A DNA stretch of 47,353 nucleotides from Pascua guehoae. Its lineage: Eukaryota; Basidiomycota; Tremellomycetes; Trichosporonales; Trichosporonaceae. The first letter of the stretch is position 1; each line of letters begins with the position of its first letter. The translations under genes were made by a program, and so were the position numbers. The DNA is taken from NCBI GenBank assembly GCA_001600415.1, contig BCJX01000011.1:1-47353 (forward strand), given 5' to 3'. The notes below the pieces were generated by a model. The model saw only the letters and a program-made list of their open reading frames with translations. It did no database searches and had not been told where the DNA came from. Positions 32,104-41,248 of this stretch are shown here, one piece after another.

Positions 32104-33184
32104 ATGACTCATAAGTCAGACACCATCAACGCCGTCGTGCTCGACACGCCCGTACCCCCACCCCCATCTAACCCCAGCCCACCTCTTCCGTACACGAGCA
32201 GCCCCCCCCCCCCCNCCCCCTGGCGGGGGAGCTCCTCGTCTCCGTCTCCCAGGGCCTGAACCCCGTCGACGCCCGCCCGCCCCGGCGCCCAAGGGGTTCG
32301 ACTATGCGGACACGGTCGTGGGCTGCGACGGCGTGGTGGGGTGGAGTATCGGCGGGGGTCGCGGGGGTGGTGCACAAGGCGGTGGGGGGGATCGGGTCGG
32401 GGGCCGACGTGATCCGCGCCGACGCCTGGCGTGGAGAGTGCCCCCGGAGTTGGGGGGGGGGGCAGTGACGTATGGGATTTCGGCGGGGTGGCCGAGGCCG
32501 TGTATCGCCGCCTCGGGGTGCCGTATCGGGGCGTGGTTGAGGGGGGGCCGTGGCTGTTGGTGAGCGGGGGCGCGAGCGGTTGGGCTCTTTGTGGTCCAGT
32601 TTGCCCGATGCGGGACGTCGCGGCTACTGCGTCGAGGTCGCATGCGCTCGTGGCTGTATGGCGCCGAGTACGTCGTCGCATACACGGACACGCACGGGGC
32701 GATCGAGATTAAGCGCGCCACGCGGGGGAGGTCCGCGGGCGTCGAGCTGGCCGGGGGAGAGCTGGGATATCGCCCTCGGGACCGTGCGGGGCATGATTGC
32801 GTGTCGTCGGCATGCCTGGGCGTGTGCCGGGGGCGTCGGGGTGGACTGTATCTGGCTGACGGCGTTCAAGATGGTTCGTACTCCACTACGTGCTGGGGGG
32901 TTTGTACTTCCTCCGCACTGATCGTGGGTGACAACTCGTAGTCGGGCGAGCCGTTCCCGTCCGACGAAAGGAGCGCGAGTGGCTGGCGGGGTTTACAGTC
33001 CACATTGCGGATATCTGTACGAGGGACAATGTGCGCCCGTGTCCCGTCGAGGTGAGGGAGGGTCTCGCTGCCATCCCCGCGGGACTCGATGGTCTGCGCG
33101 TGAGTTGTTGTGGGCTGCGGGGAAGAGGACTGACGAGGGTAGAACAACAAGGTGTCGGGTAAAAAGCTCGTTTATAAGCTGTGA
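32104..33184 (+). pseudogene. MDR-superfamily zinc-type oxidoreductase / enoyl reductase, broken
   Basis: ATG at 32104 begins MTHKSDTINAVVLDTP; the protein then continues only by changing frame several times. Family segments in order: ELLVSVSQGLNPVDA, KGFDYADTVVGCDG, a degenerate stretch, GGPWLLVSGGASG (Rossmann motif), FVVQFAR, VAATASRSHA, GAEYVVAYTDT, then WLTAFKM, and after an intron (32874..32941) KEREWLAGF, RPCPVEVREGL, GLDGLR, and after a second intron (33100..33142) NNKVSGKKLVYKL with TGA at 33182-33184. Order and ending match trans-acting enoyl reductases and quinone oxidoreductase-like proteins that use NADPH. Shifts cluster at C/G homopolymers, and an N sits at 32215, so base-calling errors may explain part; shifts near 32585 and 32612 are not in long homopolymers. 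Both introns still have good signals (GTTCGT/CTGAT, GTGAGT/CTGAC). Confidence 0.75.
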
Positions 33185-34197
33185 TGCCTGGATAGGCAGG
33201 ACAGGGCCGCGAGAAGAGGATAGCAAACGTAGCCGTGTTCTGTGAAGGAGTAATGATTGCAAACTGTCCGGCGGCTAGAGTTGTCTGCCACACCGTCACG
33301 GGGTGTGGATTGATTTATCCCTTCCGAGTTCACTTCTTCTCCCATCCCGCCCTTGTCAATCTCGGCGCTCAGAAGGCTAAATCAGTATTGCAATCACAGC
33401 GGTGTGACATTGGCAAGCTACTTCTGGACTGTGGTCGAGTAGAGGAGGTCCAGTGCGAGGTAGTTTGGTTGGCTTGGTCGAAGTCCAGATCACAATGGAG
33501 AAAATGCAAAAATCGAACGCGCAGTAATATTGTTCCTTAAGAGTTGCACATGCTATCACGCTACCTGGTCACTAGTCATTGTCACCCCGTGCCACAAAAA
33601 AAGACAGCATCCCAGAAGTCCAGCTAGCTGTCAGGTCAAAGACAGTGTCCCAGAAGCTAGCTGTCATGTTTCGGCGTCCGCATATCCGACTTCCAGCCAG
33701 GAGCAATAATGCTATCCGACTAACGTGGCAGTAACCAACTGCCGCACCTTTCACTGACGCTCGGCAGGAACTCGGCGGTCAAGTTCCCATCCCATAGTTG
33801 ACCCACAACAACTGCTGACCCACAACAGCTGCTGACCCAAAAGACAGGATAAAAAAAGGGGATTGGCACGAGGCCACGAGCTGCCGTCATTATCGACAGC
33901 AATGGTCGCTGCTCCATAAAACCATACTTATTTGATTGTAGGTGCTCATCATTGAGGCAGGCACAGAGCAAAATGGCGTATCGCACACACCAAAGCTGGA
34001 TTGGGTATGAGAAGCTGCACCACTGACATTTCCAAGCGCTACATTCGTTGGGCGGGGCTGGGTGAGGCCAATTCTAAGTCATACGCGGGCACCCCCACCC
34101 CCTCTAGGCATAAACGACAAACGCATCTCGCTCCGCCACCTCGTCAGCGACACGCACCACACCGGCCCCCTCCATCCATTCACACTCTCCAACAAAT
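33185..34197. other. Gene-free stretch with short tandem repeats
   Basis: No supported gene. A two-copy repeat at about 33600-33633 and 33638-33666 (AAAGACAG..TCCCAGAAG..CTAGCTGTCA) differs at CA against TG, a pair that can both come from CG. Three partial copies of GCTGACCCACAACA lie at about 33797-33840. Confidence 0.5.
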
Positions 34198-34262
34198 GCA
34201 TCGTTGGTGAAACGGTATCATGCGTCGTTGCCATCGAGGATCCCCTCTTCAATACCGGAGGT
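34198..34262 (+). pseudogene. tRNA-Gly(GCC)-like relic
   Basis: Reads as a tRNA 5' half: acceptor strand GCATCGT, TG, D-stem GTGA/TCAT (all four pair, one G-U) around loop AACGGTA, anticodon stem CGTCG/CGAGG (four of five pair) around loop TTGCCAT with anticodon GCC at 34230-34232. The A box TGGTGAAACGG is good. The following TTCAATA could be the T loop, but the T stem (CCCTC/CCGGA) and 3' acceptor strand do not pair. A well-formed T-arm plus ACGATGT, which does pair with GCATCGT, occurs 150 bp downstream at 34387-34410. Either a decayed tRNA gene or one split by an insertion; I do not think it is functional as read. Confidence 0.4.
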
Positions 34263-34320
34263 GTCATTGTAACATCGATAAGTCAACTAGGAGATGGATC
34301 CAGTCCCAAAACCCTTGAAT

Positions 34321-34386
34321 ACGGCACGTGTTTATCGACGCCATGAGTTGGCCCGACGGCCAACCCATGCCGTCCATAAACGCCGT
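34321..34386. repeat. Long hairpin next to the tRNA-like relic
   Basis: Arms 34330-34353 and 34358-34381 are 24 bp with three mismatches and loop CGAC; outside them ACGGC (34321-34325) pairs with GCCGT (34382-34386) across a 4-nt bulge. It lies between the two tRNA-like halves. Confidence 0.75.
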
Positions 34387-34497
34387 AGGGGTTCGACTCC
34401 CTTACGATGTAACCTTATGCCCCGCAGACGCCCGAGAGAGGTGTCCGAGGGGCTGGGGCGTTGTCAGTGGGTAATATGCCCGCGGGATGGTGGTGGT

Positions 34498-34548
34498 CAA
34501 CGAGGTCAACAAGTCAACGAGGTCAACAAGTCAACGAGGTCAAGGAGT
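34498..34548. repeat. Three-copy 17-bp tandem repeat
   Basis: Units CAACGAGGTCAACAAGT at 34498 and 34515, and a slightly changed third unit at 34532. Confidence 0.9.
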
Positions 34549-34659
34549 GGCCTCAAGGCTCCGAGGCAGATTGGTAGGGTGTATCATCTCATGCTCTTCC
34601 CAGACGGCTCAGTGAGCAAGGCCGAGGCCAGAGATTCCACCGTGGCCTTGATCCCCCGG

Positions 34660-34734
34660 CCATGTTCGATGAGGCTCACATCTGGAGAGCGTGACTGGAT
34701 GACGCTCTCCAGATCTGAACCCCATTGAACATGG
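34660..34734. repeat. 75-bp inverted repeat
   Basis: Arms 34660-34692 and 34702-34734 (33 bp, four mismatches, the inner ATCTGGAGAGCGT perfect) around a 9-nt loop. Weaker pairing seems to go a little further out. No TA flank or transposase; could be a MITE or a structured transcript. The surrounding 34412-35207 shows no other gene; its right end should contain the LEA1 promoter. Confidence 0.75.
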
Positions 34735-35207
34735 GCGAATGATCTTGGAAATGGCGTCGGACACTTCTTGGTAGACGATCTGCCGGACCGTGTGGGCTGG
34801 CCTTGTGCGACCTCGCACGTCGTACGTGGAGACGAGCAGTGTCGAAAGCAACGACGACCGCAATGAGCATGTACTCGACGCCAATCCATCCAAAGCCGTG
34901 TGGTATGCGACTTCACTTCATGCAGCTCAGGGTCCAACCACGTGGCACGTTTCCCAGCCTGCCACACGGGCGCGAATTGCGGCGATATAAAGTGGGTGGC
35001 ATGGGTGGGTGGCACTCACCTCGTCTGTTGGTGATTGTCGTCGTCTTGACGTCGAGAACGATAATAAATCCACAAACAATCACAAGTTGCCGTACCATTC
35101 GCCGACCCGACCTCGCTTTGGAGCAGAACAATCGAACTCCGCAAGAGCTACCGCCTGATCCGCCGCGCAGTCCGTCCCGCCCCGTCTCTCGGTGCTAGTT
35201 GTCCACC

Positions 35208-36291
35208 ATGAGGCTCACTCCCGAGGTATGTCTCAAGTGTACAAGTGTATGTCGTGCTGACGGTCTAGTTTGTGTCCAAATCGTACTCTGTACGTTGTGC
35301 GCGTCGTGTTGGGGGCTGTGAGGAGGAGGGATGCTGACGAATGTAGCAACTGAATGCGCTCAAGGAGCGCGAGCTCGACTTGCGAGGTGCGTAACTTGCT
35401 TGCTTGCTTGCTTGCTTGCACTCGGCCGACCGGGGCCGGGCTCGATGTCGATTGTCTCGTCGCCGCGCCCATGGTACCAGGGCAGTGCTAACGCTGCAGG
35501 ACTGGCGATTCCGGTGATTGAAAACCTGGCGTCGCACCAGGGAACATATGACACGCTCAACCTGACGGACAATGCGATTACGGTGCTGGGCAACATTCCA
35601 CTGTGTGAGCTGCACAAGTGGATGAGAGCTGACGGCAGCGACGCGGTTGCAAGCGATCCACGCTGCCAACAACCAGATATCCTCCATCAGCCCCTCCCTG
35701 CCCCCGAACGTGAGCCCCCCGCGAAACTGCCGACTGCCGACATGGCCGCGCGTGAACACCGCAAGACTGACGGTCCAGATTCCCAACCTCGTCACACTAG
35801 TCCTGACAGACAACGCCATCACGTCGCTGTCGGCGCTCGTCCCGCTCGCCGACCTGCGCGCCCTCCGCCACGTCGTCTTGAGAGGCAACCCCGTCGCCGA
35901 GACCGAGCACTACCGCGCCTTTGTCGTGTGGAAGGCGGCGCGGGGCGGGCTGCACACGCTCGACTTTGAGCGGATCAAGGATGCCGAGCGGGCGCGCGCG
36001 CGCGAGCTGTTTGAAGACGAGAGCGGCACGCCCACCGCGCTCGCCATCAAGCTCTCGACGTCGACGGCGCCCACGGGCGCGGCCGTCGCGGCCAAGCGCG
36101 CCGCACCCGGGACGGGGCTCAAGGGCCGCCTCATGACGCCATATGAGAAGCGGCGCGTCCTTGCCGCGCTCACGAGGGCGCAGACGGCCGACGAGGTGCG
36201 CAAGCTCGAGCGCATGCTGGCCGACGGGCTCGTGCCAGAGGGCGAGAGCGTGGATGCCGTCGAGGCGGGTGTAGAAGTCCAGGCCGCGTAG
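35208..36291 (+). CDS. LEA1: U2 snRNP component A' (Lea1)
   Basis: Exons 35208..35225, 35269..35289, 35348..35387, 35500..35604, 35639..35709, 35779..36291; 255 aa, all phases close. U2A' is a leucine-rich-repeat protein that binds U2B'' and U2 snRNA in the spliceosome. Seen: MRLTPEFVSKSYSQLNALKE, RELDLRGLAIPVIENL, LRR motifs LNLTDNAITVLG, LQAIHAANNQISSI and LVTLVLTDNAITSL, the LRR cap ETEHYRAFVVWKA, LHTLDFERIKDAERARA, and a C-terminal helical segment. Length matches fungal and human U2A' (about 240-255 aa). Intron 3 (35388-35499) contains (CTTG)n. It converges with the thioesterase gene. Confidence 0.97.
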
Positions 36292-36911
36292 GGTGAGCGT
36301 GAGCGTGAGGAGGGTAGGGATCCGGCCGCGTGGCCGGCGGCGAATTCGGCGGGGCGCGCAAGGTGTGAAGCGAGCCAAAGCCCGAGGCAAGGCGAATCGA
36401 GCTGGCCCGCGGCGCCCGACTAGAGGCGCGCGAGCGAGATACCGCGTGGCGTACAGTATCACCATGCCACACTAGACACTCATGTTACAGCGTTGCATTG
36501 TACGTGCCTCCTGGGATGTCTGTTCGGCATCCCTCGAGCGCGCAGGGCGTAATGGGCGTACCTGCAACCGTACTGACTTGCCCGTGTTTAGTTGGATCCA
36601 CACTTACTCAACCAAGCCATCAGCATCGTGCCCAATGCAGGTACTGACGCGCCCGGGCGGCGTCTCGTCGCGGTCCGTCATGATCGTCTCGATATGGACA
36701 CGGCCATATCCAGACGATCATGACGAACCGCGACGAGGAGTTGCCCGGACGAGCAGTCCTTGCACTTGGAGCAAAACGGCACGGAGCCTCGCTGCAGTGT
36801 GGTATTTATGTACACTCGCCCGCCTTTCCCCACCCGGCACACACCCCCAACTGCCGCACGCCTGCATACTGTATAGTGTAATTTCTACCCCTACACCCCT
36901 CCCTCGACACA
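36292..36911. other. Convergent 3' region LEA1 / thioesterase
   Basis: 620 bp between converging stop codons. It holds the strong hairpin listed separately; no gene is supported. Confidence 0.5.
36664..36737. repeat. 74-bp near-perfect hairpin
   Basis: Arms 36664-36697 and 36704-36737 (34 bp, two mismatches) with a 6-nt loop ACACGG. It lies in the spacer between two converging genes and would be transcribed if either 3' UTR reaches it. Confidence 0.85.
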
Positions 36912-38809
36912 CTACTTGAGAGCCGCCTGGAGCCACGCCGACAGGTCGCTCAGCTCCTGCGGGCACGAGCTGTGGCCCATGCCCGCGTAGCTCTCGAGGC
37001 GGAGGCCTGGGCGGCCAAACACGGTGCCGGCGGGGAGGACGGGGAAGCCGAGGCGCTTGAGCAGGTCGATGGACTGCATGCCGTCTGGGTGTTAGTGCGC
37101 GGGTCGTCAGGATGTAGTGGGTGCTATGGAGTGTTCTCTGGGGAGGGGAGCGGCAGTCTGACATCGTCTTTGGGTGCCCTTGCTAGGCGTTGCTCGTCGA
37201 TTTTGTCGCTGGGTCTTGCACTGCCGCGTCTGAGCTCTTCATGTTCGAGGCTGCTGTGCCTCGGTGCCTCGGGTTATGGGAGACTCCCGAGGTAGGCTGC
37301 ACAAGCTACACGAGAGCGTCCAGGGACCACCTCCGTCTGCTGCTGCGCCGTCTCTTATGCCCTCGGGGCTGCCTGTGTTCGGCACAGTCCGCGGCGAGGT
37401 AGCACCCTGAGCTGCCAGTTCCAAGTACCAGCCAACAGTTGGGTTCAGTAAGAGACCCAGCTTCACCTCCTCGTCCCCACCAGCCTCGCTACCGTCGTGT
37501 ATTCCACCTCCCACCAAACCTGGCCCACTCCAGCTGGCCCACTCCACTAGCCCCATCTGCACCAGCCCAATCCCCACCTACATCGCCGTCCACGACTCCC
37601 CAAACCCCATCCCACGCTACCACTCACAAGCATACGGCACCACCTCGTCCTCCCTGCCATGTCCCCAGAAGACGGGCAGGTCCTTTGCGTCCTTGCGCGC
37701 CATGCCCTCAATCTTGTGCGCGAGCGGCACCCAGGTCGAGAGCGATACGTAGCCCGCGAGCTTGCGCTTGCCGAGGAGGAGGGCGAGGGCGGCGACCGCT
37801 CCACCCTGGCTAAAGCCGCCGAGGACGATGCGGTCCTCGGGAATACCCGCGTCGACCTCGGCCTGGATCAGCTTGTCGACGAGCTCGACCGTGGCGAGCA
37901 TCCCGGCCTCGTCTTCGGGGCGCGGCGTGACGGAGCGGTCGAAGGTGATTACGTCGAACCAGCCGGGCATGCGAATGCCTGTGTGTTAGTGCGGGTGGAG
38001 GGGGGGGGGGGGGTGGCGGCATGGGCGGGGAGGGAATAGGGCACGCATGGTATCGGAGTGTCATGGAGGAGGAGAATGAAAGACCAAGCAATTGTGAGGT
38101 CGGAGAGGGGAAGGGACACGGGGTCCGAAAGTGATGCGAGCTGGAGGAGCACGCCCAACGAGGGTGAGAGGAGCAAGTGAATCGAAAATAAACGCAGCGG
38201 ACAGCAGAGAGCACCCGGGAGCACCGGGCAGAAGAAAGACGCCGATGACCGGGGCGGCACCACGGCACGTCTGTCACGTCCACATGCAAATGGCAGGGAA
38301 CAGCAGCACGGGTCGCCAGCGGACAGCGACACGGCTGAGACCCTCGACGAAGAGCGCAGTGAGAGCACGCAGTGAGAAGCACACAGAGGAGAGATAATCT
38401 TTGGACAAAATGTCCTGTCCTGCAGAACACAGTCAAGTTGGGAGAGCACACCACGACACCGTCCCCGACTGCTCGCAAGCAGACACGCATACGCACCTCC
38501 GTTGACCGTGATGGGAATCGTGGGCGCGTGGGGGAGGACCCACTTGACGTGCGGGAGCGAGCTCCACAGCATCTTTGCGACTGGCAGCCAGCCGTGGCCT
38601 ACATGTCAGTGCCCTTGCCTCCGAGGCTCGGATGTGCATAATGCCGGGGTGGGGCTCACCGCTATCGCCGAGACCCTGTGCGTCAGTGACCCGACAAGAC
38701 GAGAGGCGGCTGCTTAGAGGAAAAGACGCAAGCTCACATGGAGGAAGATGACGGTGGCCGTGTGGGCGTCCTTGGGGAGGACCTTGAGGTGCTTGAGCGG
38801 GCTGGGCAT
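36912..38809 (-). CDS. Acyl-protein thioesterase (APT1/Lysophospholipase type)
   Basis: Exons complement(36912..37084, 37628..37978, 38497..38598, 38660..38675, 38738..38809); 237 aa from MPSPLKHL. APT1-type enzymes are alpha/beta hydrolases that remove palmitate from cysteines of Ras-like proteins. Seen: TATVIFLHGLGDSGHGW, HVKWVLPHAP, MPGWFDV, nucleophile Ser in GGFSQGGA (about residue 120), catalytic Asp in WGHGREDEVVPY and His in AGMGHSSCPQE. The second exon is 16 nt. Introns of 543 and 518 nt are ten times the local norm. Upstream of the chosen ATG the frame stays open to about 39040 and codes a hydrophobic segment (LALGVLVLVLASLAFI) but has no ATG, so a spliced upstream exon could give a membrane-anchored form. 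Confidence 0.93.
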
Positions 38810-39548
38810 GTCGGAGACGTCGACGGAAGTCGAGGGCGACGAGGCTCGGGGGAGGGGGGAGAGGGACGCGGGGTAGGTGCGGATAAAGGCCAGAGAGGCG
38901 AGCACGAGCACGAGCACGCCGAGAGCGAGGCGGATAAGGGGTCGAATGGTCGAAAGTGCTAGTTGGGGAGAAGAGGAAAGTGGAGGAAGCAAGGATCGGA
39001 CTGGTGAACGGTTTCGGACCCATGTTTCGATCAGTGGCACGCGCGATCAAACGCGGCCGGTGCCTCGGTGTCATCCTCACTCATATTACACAGATGCTGG
39101 ACAGACTGATCCGCTTCTCGGACAGATCGGCCTCGTGGGACGCTGTTGGTGACTCGTGCATTGCACAAACATGGCATGGCATGCCAAACAACACAGCGCT
39201 TTCTGACAACTCCATTTCTCATTCCACACGTTCTTTTCCTTGATTGCAGCTACAGATACACAGCAGCCTGTACAACTGACCCAACCATTAGTGCTTTGCT
39301 CCTCGCCCAACTCGCTGCTCAGACCCAGATGAAGTTCATCAAATACGAGCGAAAGCAAAGAAAACCGGGAACCGTGGTCCCTAGGAAAACACAGTCCATG
39401 GTAAGAGTACAAGTTGCGTTGCAGTGCGACGACAGTCGGACGCAAGCAACTGCGAAAGGGGGACGGGGGTGGGGTAATCAGGAGGAGGGAAAGGGATATT
39501 GTAGGAACAAGAAACGCGCTAGGCGCCCAGCACCTAGAGAACGGGAGA
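38810..39548. other. Spacer upstream of thioesterase, 3' side of next gene
   Basis: 739 bp. Holds the open hydrophobic frame described for the thioesterase (38810-39040) and otherwise nothing supported. Confidence 0.4.
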
Positions 39549-41055
39549 TTAGACCAGGACATACGCAAGCGCGCCGGCGACTAAGGCGGCGACGGTGGGC
39601 GCAGCGGCACGGGGCATGGCGGCCGAGAGGACGTTCGAGTCGGCGCCGGCCTGCGACGAAATGGCGTCAACAAACGACTTGCCGCAGGTACCGTTGATGG
39701 CGTTGTAGAGCTTGGCCTGGCCACCGAGGATGGGCGAAGCCGAGAGACCAAGACCGTAGGGAAGCGAGTTCTCCCACTTGACGTAGGCAGCAAAGACCGA
39801 AATGGTGCAGGCGGTGCAGAGCGAGTCCTTGGCCATCTCGGGCTGGAGGAAGAGGAAGGGAAGGTTGGTCGACTGGTACGTCGTGGCGTTGGGCGTGACA
39901 ATGGTCGCGAGGTTCTGGGCGTTGGCGGGCGCGGCGCGGGGGTTGAAGACACGCTTCTTGACGCTCTGGAAAGTGCTCGTGAGGAACTGGCCGGCCTGGT
40001 CGATGACGCTGTCAACGGAGGGGGCGGCGACAACGTCGGCCTTAACAGACTCTGCCTCGCGCTTGGCAGCAGCCTTCTTGGTCGCGCTGCGGATCTGGTT
40101 GACACAGTACTCCTGGTTGGCCGAGTTGACCGAGCAGACGGCGTCATGGAGGGGCGTAAAGACGTAGAGAATGTCGTACAGCTCGAGCAGCTGCTTGTTG
40201 GACTGGAGGTCGGCCGCGCACGAAGTGGAGAACTTGCTGAGCTGGCTGCGGACAGCACCCTCGTCGCACCCAGTGTTCGTGCCACAGATCTTGGACAGTG
40301 CAGCGTTGACGTCGGCGTCGCTGGGCGTCTTGCCCGAAGTGGGCGAGAACGCGGCGGTAGCGTCAACCAGGGGCTTGATACAGGTCTGAATGTTGCTGTC
40401 GGCGTTGAGCGACTCGAGGAACGTGTTGCAGCCAGACGACAGGCCCGAGGGGATGAGGGGCGACTGGGCAGCCTGGTGGGTTAGCACACAAAGTCGTTGA
40501 CAAGAGCAGGGAAAGAAGTGGGGATGCGCCATGTTGACGGCTCCATGTTGCCGGTGTGACTTTTGTCTGTGCGGCCGACGCGCAGCCGACGCGACTGGAA
40601 GCATACACTAGACTGGTAGCTGGTAGGCTCATGCGCCTGCACGGGGCGTTCATTGTCACGCGTTTTGCGCTACATCGCAGTCGAGCCAGCGTGGCCCCAT
40701 GGCGCCTTTGCGTTTCAACGCATCGTGTGCGCAGCCATGCAGCCATGCAGTGATGATGCATGGCCTCCATCCATTCATGCGCGCGCATGCATGCAACGGC
40801 ACAAGATATGGAGGGAGGGCCACGTCCCGACGCCGTCGGATGAAACCCGCATCTCCCCGGTAGACCGCCTTGGCGTTGGGGGTGACGGAGGGATCTCGGT
40901 CCGACTCTCGACGCTCGTAGTACGACGCGCCTGGAACGCGTGTGATGGCCGTCGAGTCGGGTGTGTGTGGGGGGCGGAGAGTGGTTGGCGGTGATGGTAC
41001 TCACGTTGGCACCGATCGCGAGGGCGACGGCGGCAATGGCAGCGGTGTACTTCAT
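39549..41055 (-). CDS. Probable GPI-anchored secreted fungal protein
   Basis: Exons complement(39549..40472, 41005..41055); 324 aa. Exon 1 is MKYTAAIAAVALAIGAN, a signal peptide. The mature part has about ten cysteines (CNTF, TCIKP, ICGTNTGC, SCAADL, AVC, YCVNQ, LCTACT, GTCGK), several N-glycosylation sites (NATT, NGTC), a KREAE site of Kex2 type near the middle, and a C-terminal hydrophobic AALVAGALAYVLV preceded by small residues, as needed for a GPI anchor. It resembles fungal families of Cys-rich surface proteins of unknown role (similar to DUF7729-type, unverified). The single intron, 532 nt, is unusually long and follows the signal peptide. Confidence 0.85.
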
Positions 41056-41216
41056 TGCTGGTTGTTTGTAAAGGGTCCTAGAGGGGGCTGGCTCGAGTTG
41101 TTGATTGCACAGCGAAAAGGATTGGACGGGCGAAGAGAGTGACCGTAGGGGGGATTCGCAACGAGTGGGGCAAGATCGTGCGTGCAGACGTTGGCGGATG
41201 TCAAAGAGTCGAGGTC

Positions 41217-41248
<32 letters not shown>

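Noticed and set aside
40473..41004. Gene nested in the long intron of the GPI-protein gene
   Set aside because: The 113-codon frame there has no domain and the span has clean terminal splice signals.
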